From Euperipatoides rowelli (taxonomy: Eukaryota; Onychophora; Udeonychophora; Euonychophora; Peripatopsidae), in assembly GCA_003024985.2 (NCBI GenBank), contig PXIH01S0000090.1: 27,103 nt of DNA; one strand, written 5' to 3'. A program made the translations under genes and the position numbers. Position 1 is the stretch's first letter. Each line of letters starts with the position of its first letter. Shown here piece after piece: positions 17,964 to 27,103 of this stretch. Below the pieces are notes generated by a model, which worked only from the letters and a program-made list of their open reading frames with translations, ran no database searches and was not told where the DNA came from.

Positions 17964-18288
17964 CTATTTTCAACTTGTGTCAATTTATTTTTATTTTGTC
18001 AAAAAAATGTATGTTTTAATTCATCAAATTTCCTTATATCATTTTAAAGGTGTGAAAATCTAAGTTTTATACAATGTTAGAATATAATGATGATGTCATC
18101 TATGACATCACTTAATCAGAAATCAAAGCAAACACCAGCTGTTTGTTTTGTTTTCTGTTTAAGATGATGTAATAGATGACATCAGTATTTTCTAACATTG
18201 TATAAAACTTAGATTTTCACACCTTTTTAAATGAAATAAGAAAATATGGTGAATTAAACATACATTCTTTTGACAAAGTTGAAACTAG
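17964..18288. mobile_element. near-perfect palindromic foldback element, ~325 bp
   Basis: The block around GGTGTGAAAATCTAAG, TTTTATACAATGTTAGAA and GATGTCATCTATGACATCA returns in inverted order to the right of a centre near 18138 (CAGCTG), with almost no loop. Weaker complementarity continues outward through ATGTATGTTT.AATTCA and TTTGTCAAAA to about 17964 and 18288. Arms are ~110 bp of high identity plus ~50 bp of looser match. It is probably a palindromic MITE. It lies about 430 bp upstream of the TMEM107 start codon. Confidence 0.8.
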
Positions 18289-18719
18289 CACTGAAAATTA
18301 AATATCTATATACCTGTATGTAAAATCCTTATTGTACATTGCAGAAAGGAAATAGACTAGCGTCATCTATTGATTAAAATTTTAACTAAATTATACTTTT
18401 AACTTTTTAAATATTTTTTCATAAAATTTTTAAAAATATTTAGCATTGAGTTTTAACTTTTAGAATTTTTTCATTTTTAAACAAACGGGCATAGGGGAAA
18501 ATGGATGGAGGGGAACATAAGAATTGCTGTCATTTAATACCCTAGGGTACAGATGTTATGTGCCGGGGTATCTAGTTATAAATTAAACATATTCTAAATT
18601 ATAAATGTTATTTGCAAATTCTATGTTCTATTACTTTCATTTTTATTTTTGTGGTTCAAATTTCAGATAATTATCGAAGTTTTTACATGATGTAATAGTT
18701 TTAGAATCTGAAGACAACT

Positions 18720-18803
18720 ATGATGATGTCCGGGCTTATACCTGCAAGATTTCTTACTATGATATCTCATTTAGTTATAACTATTACCATATTCTGGTCA
18801 AGA
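18720..18803 (+). CDS. TMEM107: TMEM107 coding exon 1 (residues 1-28)
   Basis: Starts with three consecutive ATG codons, then SGLIPARFLTMISHLVITIT and IFWSR, the first membrane helix. It ends in phase 0 at AGA/GTAAGT. Which of the three Met codons is used cannot be told; family length fits any of them. Confidence 0.94.
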
Positions 18804-21800
18804 GTAAGTTGGGCTTTTTTAATTCATAATATTTTTTTAAGTACTTCATCAAAATTTATTTAATTTTGAACAATTTTTTATTTTAACATTTTTTATTAAA
18901 AATAAATTCAGTTAATTTTTTTAAACATCATTTATTAATTATGATATTTATTAGTGAGACAAAAAATATCTATTTTTAATATACCTATCCTGGCAGGTTG
19001 GCATAATTGTTGAGTGGATAAAGCTATAAGCCTACCTACTGAGTAGGCACTTCGGCTTCTAAGTAGGGCACACTGTCTCTGGATAGTGATGACTATCCAA
19101 CAGTAGGGGTAATGACCTTTGGGTGGATAATTTGCTTCTTTATAGAGATTGACCCTTAGGTTAGGGACAATTATCCTTTGCTTAGCATCATTTTTCTTGC
19201 AATTACAACTTAAGATTAGGGTTTTTTATGATGCAAAAAAAAAAAAAAAAAGCTTGTTCTCTTTAATTTTATACTTGCTGTTTCATCTTCTGGATTAAAA
19301 GTCAAAAATTTTATATTAAAAAACAATGTCAAAGCATATTTGCTTATCCTGCTTTTAAACTAAATTTTTGTTAACCAAATGAACTTTTAATTAATTAACA
19401 GCTGAACTTTGTAATATGTAAATCATTTACCAGAAGGCAATTTACTTATTGAAGTCTAAATGAATCATTTTTAAAATTTAGTTTATTTCATTTTTTAAAT
19501 GTAATATATTTGTGTTAATTGCTTTAATATGTTATATTTATGACAATAGGTTTTTTTCTTTTTTAATATAACAAATATAGATTTCCAATTCAATAATTAT
19601 AGGCCTATTGAAAAATTTCTCTTTGCATAGCCGGTAGCTCTCGATATTATTATTTTTTTCATAAATAAGTATCATCTAAATATCTTGTAAAGCTTATCGA
19701 AATGCCTTTGTTTGTTATAATCTAATTTATCTCTCTTCGTTGGGTTTTTATTTAAAAAACATGTAATTCATTTGTCTACATTGGAAATTCCATTCTTATT
19801 AGGTCTCGATAAAGTGTTCTAATTCTAGTAATTAATTGATCGCAACTCCTTGTGAAGGGTGGGGATTTCATAATTATGTTCGTGCGATCGTGAATTTTTT
19901 TTAATTCCTCTAAAGGTGATAATAATTAATCGTGAATTTCTTTTGTGTAAATATTTGGTAGCATATAATTTTTGCTCTCAAGATAACAATTGTATTTTTC
20001 TAATATTAATATGTGGAATGATGTGTGAAGTTAAATTTGTATTCAATATTTATAATTATTTTATATCATTATAATATTCTTGTTCTTCTGTATGCTTTAC
20101 AATTTTAAAAATTTAATTCCTATACCGTACAAATCTTTGATTACAGACATAGAGATATCTTTTTTTTCCTTATCACTTTTTAGTAATGTAGAATGCCAAT
20201 CAACGGTGCATGCACACTTCTCATTCCTCCAGGGGAAAGAATTAGGAATTGTCCTTGTTCGATGCCATGCTAGTAACCTTAGATTTATAACAATGCATTA
20301 CAAAACTGTCCCAGGCACACTTGTTTGGCTAGAATCAGAATTCATTAATGACTTTATTAAAACGGCAACTTATTTGGATTATAAGGAAACACTATCTTGA
20401 ATCTTAGGTGTAAAAACTAGGGGGCGCAGTTTAAATTTTTTTTCAGAGTGATCAAAAAGCTTGTGAGGTGACGATGGCACACTTTACCTAACTTTGGCCG
20501 AGAAATTGGGATGGCACACTTATTTAATGGGGCGCCAATCGATGGTATTCTATGGTATTAAAAATGTGATGTATCAGTCAAAAGTACTTTGACAAGTAAT
20601 AATACTGAGACAAACCTTTTATAGCTATGTTATTTATTGTAAGATATTTGGAATTCCAATTGGAGATGATGCAAATACATCCATCACCATTCAATACTTC
20701 CCCGTCTGCTAGTCTCCCCCACAGATCTCGTTCTCACGAGATTACAACATATACCACAAAAAACGTGTTCTTTTTATCTAAACATTTGTTGATAAATAGG
20801 CACCCAGATTGCTTTTTTTTTTTTTTTTTTGTCTACTGTCAAGTATTAAAAATTTGATTTTTATACTTATTCAATATTTATGTAAAATTTGATGGCAGAA
20901 TTTTTGTCCATCATATGTATAGTATTAAGATTTTTTTTTTTACCCTATAAATTTTTTTATATTTTTACAGCAAGAATAATTTTTGCTAATATTTTTTTTT
21001 TTCCTTCTTTGGCTTTTAAGTTTTGGGTTCAAATTATTTTCAGGGTGGGGAAGACTGTAACGTGTTATTTTGTTATTATTTGTGTAGTTCCTCTATGTTA
21101 GATCATTCCTAGTTTAGTTTCATTCATTATTTATCTTGATCGCAATTCTACAATCAACTCTGTTGATCATAGTAATTGTGATACAGAATGATCAGCTTGG
21201 AATATTCAATGAATGAAACAGTTACCTCATCATGCATGTAAAGAATAATATGCAAATTATTTTTTTTGTTGCTCATTTGAATGTCTGCGTGCTTCTAGCA
21301 ATAAAAGCATCATATACATTCAAATGGCTGGCCTATCATAAACTTTAAAACTGATTTATTCAAAATGTTATTTCATTGAACTATGCCATTTTTTTCATGA
21401 CTTCCTCAATTATATATTTTCAGGATGAGAATATCAAAGCTTGTCTCCCACTGGTATATACTCAGAATGAATATTCTATTAAAGACACACAGTAAGTTTA
21501 TATTAAACTAGAAGTTATAATTTACCAATTCACTAGGAATCCAAGCTTATTAATTAAAGACTAATTTGCATCGGATTAAAGTTTTGCTCCACCTTTCAGA
21601 GTAAAAATTTTACTGAAGCAAAAGTAATTTTTTGCTTAGGATGATGTGGAAATGATGTTTTTTATTATGATCAGCAGGTCATCTTTAATAAGATCGCATT
21701 GTTATGCACTTGAATAGCGTACATTACAATACATATGCTACATAAACAAAATGGCTGACCGTTCATCAAATGTCTCAAAATGTAAGGGAAAAGATGGACA

Positions 21801-24800
21801 TTGGAAGACAATGAATTAATTGTAAATATATGGATCACAAGAAACATTCAAAAGTTATTTGACTCTGCTGTGCATAATCCCTATATCTGCAATCAAATTT
21901 TAGATCAGATTATTACATTCTAGCCTGATTTTGACCGTTTAAATATACATGCATATAAACATCTGTTTCTCCCAATTATACTAGCAAATGTGTCGAACAG
22001 GTTTTGTTTTCCTGTGGTTCCCAGTAAACGCTTTCCCCTACTTATTACTGGGGTAAAAAGTAGGGTAAAAGTTATACAGATTTCATATTTTATATTGAGT
22101 TGATTTTTTTTCAATTCTTCCCCTTTAATGGGAAATGATGTTTTTATTCTTTCTTAATCTTATAATGTGATGCAAATAAAATAGCCTATCTGTCTAGCAC
22201 CACCACATATTTCTTTGACAATTGCTCCTCACTTAATTATGAGTTCAAATAATCATATTTAGCCGACAATAGCTTCCATGGAATCACTTAGCACCAATTT
22301 TTTATTTAAAGATGACCTTTACAATTAGGGACCTTTTGATTTCTTTTGTTATGATTATGAACTTTTTGTTATGTTATTTGGCTACTGAAGCCATGGGTGG
22401 TCTTGAAAATAAAACTGCCATTATTTATTCATATAAAAAATTTAAAGAAACAATATTTTTTTAATTTTAGAAATGATTTATGAAATCTTTTAATATTTCA
22501 ACTTTATGATTTCTTTTAGTCTAATAACATTTCTGAATCTTATGTTAAAAACTATAAGTTTATTGTTCCATTGCATACACTAGTTTGAAAACAATTCAAA
22601 TTTATTGTTCAATTGTATATGACCAAGGTAAATAAACCTTGAAGAGTGGGATGTTCCATTATAGCTGGGTAGTTGTATAGCGCATGTGTGAAGTCAGCGC
22701 GGTAACTTGTGTCATGGCTGATGTAGCATGTCCTCCGATTCAGTTATAAAAGTTAGTCTTCTTATTGGTTATTTATTTATATTGCTCGACATGATACTAA
22801 AACAGTTTGCTCCAAAGTATCTTTGCTTTTCCATTTTCTCCCATGAATTTATTTGATCTGTGTCTAGGCATGATTGTCTGACATTGCACCAAACCCTCCC
22901 CTTACAGGCCATGTGGACTGCCTACTGCAATTGAACAAAGGTATAGGTCAACGAAAGGCTCCTCTAGTGGTCCTGGTTCTGATTATGTGTTGATTTTAAG
23001 AATTAAAAAAAAAAGAAGAGATTTCTTGGATATCTTTGATGTTATACTTCCTTTAAGCAGTTGAGATAAATGAAGTACCATAGTATGTAATGATAACCAA
23101 TTAAAATAATATGCATTGACATTATTTCATTATTACTTCCTATTATCCAATTCTCACCACCCTCATTTAACCATTGATAATAGGCAAATAAAGCCTGAGG
23201 TAATCATTTTTCTCCATTATAAATTATATGAAACGCAAATTGAAAAAACAGCGGACACCATAAAGACGAATGCTACCCATAAAAAACAAAACTATATTGA
23301 ATCTCTGTCATTTCTACATCTTACATATTCATCAATCTGCTAATGAATTGACATGACCCTGATCCAGTATTAAATTGATTTTCTATATCAAACTTTGAAA
23401 AAACAATAGGTGGAAAGTGGATGGATGGATTGATAAATAGAAAAAGGCTAAAATTCAATAGAAATACAACATATACTCCATATTCTTATAAAGCTAGGTC
23501 TGTACATTAAATTGTGTAGAATTGCATTCATCATACTAAATATATTTGAGATTTATTTTTATAATTTTTCTTAACATGATCAATGTGTGAATTCATTTTT
23601 GATGAATACTTATTTTGCTGTTAACATTTTTTCTTCATTTTATTTTGTAGGTTAATAATAGCTTTATCATTGACACTTTGTTTGCTATCTGTAGAATTGG
23701 TTGGGTTTTTTGGAGGAATCACCATGTTTATGCCAACAACTTGCCTTTTTTGTATCCTTTTATTTTATTAATATTGTAAATTAATAAGAAAGTGTATGTG
23801 AAAAATATAAAGTTATGTGTATAGAGTTTAAGCTACCACAAGAAAGATGACTAAATGCTACTCGACAAAGTAATGTATAGTATGCCATTAGCAAAGAAGC
23901 TAAATTCAAGATAAACTAGAATTTATTATCTTGAGCCAATCACAATTATCCAAACTGCTATTTACAGTATATATTCCAAATATCAAATATTACTAATAAT
24001 TTGGTAGGAAGATCATATTACTACTAAAATTTATTTACAAAATCTAACCAAGTTGCCAACTTTGTTTTCAATGCAGCATTAAACGTGAATATGTGTCTGG
24101 ATGAAATAGGCTGACCATAATTCATTGGAATGGGGGGGGGGGTAGATTTGTTTTGGAAAAAATTTTTTTTTACAAAAAATAAGGATGTATACTACATATA
24201 AAAGATAATTTTTAGTTCAAGTCATTATCAGTTTTACTTTTATTTTAGATATTTACCTTGAAGTATTAAAAACACTTTGAGTTTCTTCTCCGGCAAAACA
24301 CATTTTGGTTTATTTGTTTTAACAATCGCTAATGATTAATAAGTTTTAGAGATTACAATTCACACTGTCAAAACAATTTGCACTGTGGCTGTGGAGTGCA
24401 GACACTACACGATTGCCTATGCACTATCGCGTTGCTAATCTTTGAGACAAGTCACTAGATCTAGTGCTTTTACAATATACAGTACTTTTTTTTTTGTGAA
24501 AAGAAAAAACATACAAAAGCCTCAAATTACGGGAGACATAATTTAAGGTAAAAAACATAAGAATATGAAAAAACTTAAATCTGGCAACCCTAGATACAGA
24601 AGAATCCATCCATAGCCATAGACTGTAAAAAAAACCAGAGATACCATTCCCCACCCCCTGGATCTAACCACTACCTTAATGTAAATGTCTAGGAGATTGG
24701 TGGCTGTGATTGTTGCCTCACGACTACCGTTACTCCTTGACTTGAACAGTTTATTTAAGTTATATGAATCTTTGACAATTTTGTTAACAAACACTAATTT

Positions 24801-25040
24801 TAGTTGAATAAACTTTTTTTTTTTTTTTCTGTGTTTCATTTGTGTTAGAAGTAATAGTTCCTTAACTAATTCCTAGCTATAGCAGCTCATGCCAGTGCTT
24901 CAGTGTCCTTATCCTACTTTCTGTTTGATGCCTGGGACTGCAATTTCTATTGGTGGGTCTTTGGATTCTGTTCAGCTTTGCCAGCCTTCATTGAGATCAT
25001 CGCTATGATAGGAGTTTTGGGTTTTCATAGGGGATTATGA
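18720..25040 (+). CDS. TMEM107: TMEM107 (ciliary transition-zone tetraspan protein), four exons
   Basis: TMEM107 is a small four-pass membrane protein of the ciliary transition zone that belongs to the MKS module controlling ciliary membrane composition and Hedgehog signalling. The coding sequence is join(18720..18803, 21424..21491, 23651..23751, 24877..25040), 138 residues against about 140 in human. The N-terminus SGLIPARFLTMISHLVITIT matches the family. Membrane segments are at about 11-27, 52-74, 86-101 and 109-134. The loop DENIKACLPL and the FGFCSALPAFIEI segment are typical. Three ATGs in a row offer starts; the first follows an in-frame TAG at 18702-18704. All junctions keep frame, and the last intron is U12-type. 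The gene appears intact. Confidence 0.95.
18993..19254 (+). mobile_element. possible tRNA-related SINE with poly-A tail
   Basis: The 5' part, TGGCATAATTGTTGAGTGG, resembles a tRNA-type A box. A following TTCGGCTTC patch could be a decayed B box. The unit ends in GATGC followed by 18 A residues (to 19254), as in retroposed elements. No clear target-site duplication was found and the B box is poor, so the assignment is tentative. Confidence 0.35.
21115..21217. repeat. imperfect hairpin of ~100 bp
   Basis: Outer arms GTTTCATTCATT and AATGAATGAAAC are exact complements. Inside, CAATTCTACAATCAAC and GTTGATCATAGTAATTG pair with some mismatches around a TCT loop. It could be a small MITE; a microRNA-like precursor is possible, but the unpaired middle is asymmetric. 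Confidence 0.45.
21424..21491 (+). CDS. TMEM107: TMEM107 coding exon 2 (residues 29-50 plus two bases)
   Basis: 68 bp encoding DENIKACLPLVYTQNEYSIK and DT, then CA completed by G of exon 3 (Gln51). This is the loop between helices 1 and 2. The acceptor is TTTTCAG and the donor CA/GTAAGT. A Glu in QNEY aligns by eye with the human disease-linked E45 (from memory). Confidence 0.94.
21492..23650. other. TMEM107 intron 2
   Basis: 2159 bp, AT-rich. It carries the Myb/SANT-like gene remnant at 21751-21923. From 21924 to 23650 no coding or repeat structure is recognised; open frames there are short and low-complexity. Confidence 0.6.
21751..21923 (+). pseudogene. frameshifted Myb/SANT-like DNA-binding domain remnant
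   Basis: ATG at 21751 opens a frame MADRSSNVSK that runs out of phase. From 21786 a second frame reads RWTLEDNELIVNIWITRNIQ, followed by KLFDSAVHNPYICNQILDQ, and ends in TAG at 21921-21923. The spacing W-x(2)-E-x(3)-LI-x(3)-W...IQ...S-V-x-N is that of Myb/SANT-like trihelix domains found in transposon-derived genes, including Harbinger-type accessory proteins. The frame change between the two parts and the early stop indicate a dead 5' fragment, probably of a transposon gene, inside TMEM107 intron 2. The exact parent family is not known. Confidence 0.6.
23651..23751 (+). CDS. TMEM107: TMEM107 coding exon 3 (residues 51-84 plus one base)
   Basis: 101 bp encoding the second membrane helix (LIIALSLTLCLLSVELVGFF) and the following GGITMFMPTTCLF. 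It ends after the first T of Ser85 at a GTATCCTTTT donor, which is of the minor-spliceosome type, not the GTAAGT type used by exons 1 and 2. Confidence 0.93.
23752..24876 (+). promoter_or_regulatory. U12-type (minor spliceosome) intron of TMEM107
   Basis: The donor GTATCCTTTT (23752-23761) equals the U12 5' splice-site consensus. The branch-site element TTCCTTAAC (24858-24866) also equals consensus and places the branch A about 11-12 nt before the terminal AG (24875-24876), the short spacing required by U12 introns. A GT-AG U2 reading would have a poor donor (C at +5) and no long polypyrimidine tract next to the AG. Splicing would need U11/U12 and U4atac/U6atac snRNPs. The 1125 bp interior is AT-rich, with a G12 tract near 24133 and nothing coding. 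Confidence 0.93.
24877..25040 (+). CDS. TMEM107: TMEM107 coding exon 4 (residues 85-138, stop)
   Basis: 164 bp encoding SIAAHASASVSLSYFLFDAW, then the last helix around FGFCSALPAFIEIIAMIGV and the tail LGFHRGL, with TGA at 25038-25040. It contains helices 3 and 4. The tail is slightly shorter than the Lys-rich human one. Confidence 0.94.
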
Positions 25041-27103
25041 CACCAACATTTCTAAATTATTATAATTTATTAATATTTATTTTTATACAGCAGCTAAACT
25101 TGATAATCATTGTGAAATGATGAGTTTCTAAAATCTTATCAAACAGGAATTAGAATCCTAGTCTTCTATTCATTTATGTTGTGAGGTTACAGTTTGATTT
25201 GCAGCTAGCTTTAATTTTTTGCAAATGATTACTGGTACCGTACTAAATTAAATTTTTTAATTTTTTTTTTTAATATATAATAAGGCTATATTTTCATAAA
25301 TGGGTCATTCTCCAAAAAACATACATTTTGAACAAAAATAGTTTAATTTTAAAGTTTTATTTTTCAGGATGATCATTATCTTTATAATAACCTATCCCTT
25401 AATATTAGTAAAAACCTACACTGGTCCTAATAAATTATGACATTTTACTCATGAATGCAACTTTTTAAAAAATTCATCCCATTCACAATCTATGTCAACA
25501 ATGGAGGCGATAATGCTTACTAAGGCAAAATTCATGGAGGTGAGGAGTTTGTTTTAAATATCAAGACTAATCTGTACATTTTCACTTTTCAGGGAAAGAA
25601 ATTCATTTTTTTGAAATGACATCCACACATGTACTGTAATTAAATATTTCATTATTACTTTATTTACTTGATTTTAGAGCAAACAATTTTAGAATCTTCA
25701 ATAACCATGTTTGTTTCTTAACAAAGTCTTAAACACTTACACATAAAAAACAGTTTCTTACTTAGGTTTTAGAAACAATAAACAATATGGTTGACTGTTG
25801 CATTTGGGAAAATAACTGATAGAGTGCTGCCCTCTACAATATAAAAAAAAGAATTTAATGTAATGGAGGTAAGATTTTATTGTGGGACAGTGTTTTCCAA
25901 AAACCAAATAAAATATGAATAGATGTCAATATGCTTAATATATGAGATACTTGTTGCTAGAGTAATAAATATATTTTTTCATAAACCCATTTGTTAGTAA
26001 CACCAGACTTGGGACATGCAACATAAGTGAGGTCTCATATACTATGAACTGAAATATTAAATAAAGATTATTATAAAAATTTTGTGTAATCAATTAAATT
26101 ACCTTCTTTCCATGTCAAAAGAAAATATAATTTAATTAAAAAAGGTTCAGTTCTGTTTTTGTGAAATGCTTGGGACAAAAATTGAAGAATGACCCAAATA
26201 TGAAAATGCTGAATTGATGTAAAATAACATATTTATTATCGAATAGTCTGTATGTTCACTTTTTTAGATGTATCAGCTATTTGTGAATAATTGAAAGATT
26301 TTTGGTGCTGATGACATTTTGTCTTTTAATTAAAATTGTCATATAGTAATAAATACTTGACACAATATTTAGTTTTTATTCTATATTCTTATGTCTATAA
26401 TATCTGAAGTAATCTTAGGAGATGGGGCAAACCCCTTCATTCCCCTCCATTATAAAAAAAAATGGATTTAGTTAGTGTGAAGTGAATGTTAAGTCATTAA
26501 AACAGTAATTTGTTTATTTCACATAAATTATATTAAAAAAATGGGGAAATTTTTCTGATTATAGCTTTCTCTCAGAAATTATTATTTCACTAAGCATTAC
26601 TATAAACTTAAAACTTGCAATTGGTAACATTAAAGCTTCCAGATTTTAAAAACAAAAAAAAACAGGATGTTTAGACATCTATGTTAAACAAAAATGGTTG
26701 TGCATGGGCTATGGGCATTAGGGTGGACCATAAACTCAACTTTTGAAATTCAATAAACCTATGAGTGGAAAAGTGGCCTACTATTGAGTGAATATTATGG
26801 CTAAAATTTCAATTAAATCAAATAATATTTACTGGTGCCACAACACATGTGAAATTCATAACATTGCGGTGCCCTGAAGTATGCAATTCTATTGCAAAAG
26901 ATTTTGTACAAAATATACAATGCACAACATTGTAAAGCAAAATGTACAAAAGATGATATACAAAATAATAAAAAACTAAAAAATAAATTAATTTATACAT
27001 AAAATGAAAATGGTAAATTTATTTTTGCTCATTAATGAAATCCTATAAAACACAATTTTTCAAATGGCAAACATGACACATTATAGTGGTAATAATAACA
27101 ATG
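25041..27103. other. TMEM107 3' UTR and downstream intergenic sequence
   Basis: AT-rich. No canonical AATAAA occurs within the first 700 bases after the stop; the first are at 25777-25782 and 25907-25912, so either the 3' UTR is long or a variant signal is used. No further gene or element is recognised up to the window end; the open frame at 26818-27000 on the minus strand is low-complexity. Confidence 0.55.

Larger units (their letters stand above)
15471..18719. other. intergenic region between COPB2 and TMEM107
   Basis: Head-to-head spacer of about 3.3 kb that must contain both promoters. It is AT-rich and carries two long foldback elements (16213-16389 and 17964-18288). No further gene, CpG-dense block or clear RFX X-box was found. 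Short open frames at 15858-16046 and 17262-17465 look like chance. Confidence 0.6.
18804..21423. other. TMEM107 intron 1
   Basis: 2620 bp, non-coding, AT-rich. It contains a SINE-like unit (18993-19254) and an imperfect hairpin (21115-21217). The open frame at 20080-20400 is low-complexity at first and then unremarkable; no family is recognised. The remainder holds poly-T tracts only. Confidence 0.6.

Noticed and set aside
20080-20400. 106-codon plus-strand open frame in TMEM107 intron 1
   Set aside because: The first third is low-complexity. No family is recognised, and it would lie inside the intron of a complete same-strand gene. It could be an old repeat but is not supported.
24424-24839. 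Two overlapping minus-strand open frames inside the U12 intron
   Set aside because: Low-complexity, overlapping in different frames, and without similarity to known proteins.

Overview
This is an AT-rich (roughly 30% GC by eye), intron-rich nuclear window from an animal genome. The spliced proteins are close to metazoan orthologues, introns run from 0.5 to 4 kb, and the introns are packed with DNA-transposon debris. The species cannot be fixed from the sequence. The only rRNA-like sequence is degenerate and lies inside a mobile element, so it is a poor phylogenetic marker.

Two protein-coding genes lie head to head. On the minus strand, 15385 down to 728, are the first seven coding exons (residues 1-250) of COPB2, the beta'-COP subunit of the COPI coat. 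The rest of the gene lies beyond the left edge. On the plus strand, 18720 to 25040, is a complete four-exon TMEM107 (138 residues), a four-pass membrane protein of the ciliary transition zone. About 3.3 kb separates the two start codons. The last TMEM107 intron carries textbook minor-spliceosome (U12-type) donor and branch-site sequences.

The introns and the intergenic gap hold most of the structure. COPB2 intron 2 contains a roughly 2.1 kb element with piggyBac-like TTAA/CCCTTT ends. It holds two ~250 bp inverted arms that flank a GC-rich block made of two tandem, partial, degenerate copies of the 5' end of 28S rRNA. A 310 bp assembly gap lies near its right end. A related right terminus sits at 96-152. 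Two hAT-like non-autonomous elements (2510-3307 and 7960-8800), a MITE with a tandemly duplicated right end (5136-6083), two long foldback elements in the intergenic gap (16213-16389 and 17964-18288), a SINE-like unit in TMEM107 intron 1 and a frameshifted Myb/SANT-like transposon gene remnant in TMEM107 intron 2 complete the picture.

The two genes act in separate pathways (COPI vesicle coat; ciliary gate) and the window shows no functional link between them. No tRNA, CRISPR or intact mobile-element gene was found. The most interesting object is the 28S-bearing inverted-repeat element; the best-supported unusual gene feature is the U12 intron.
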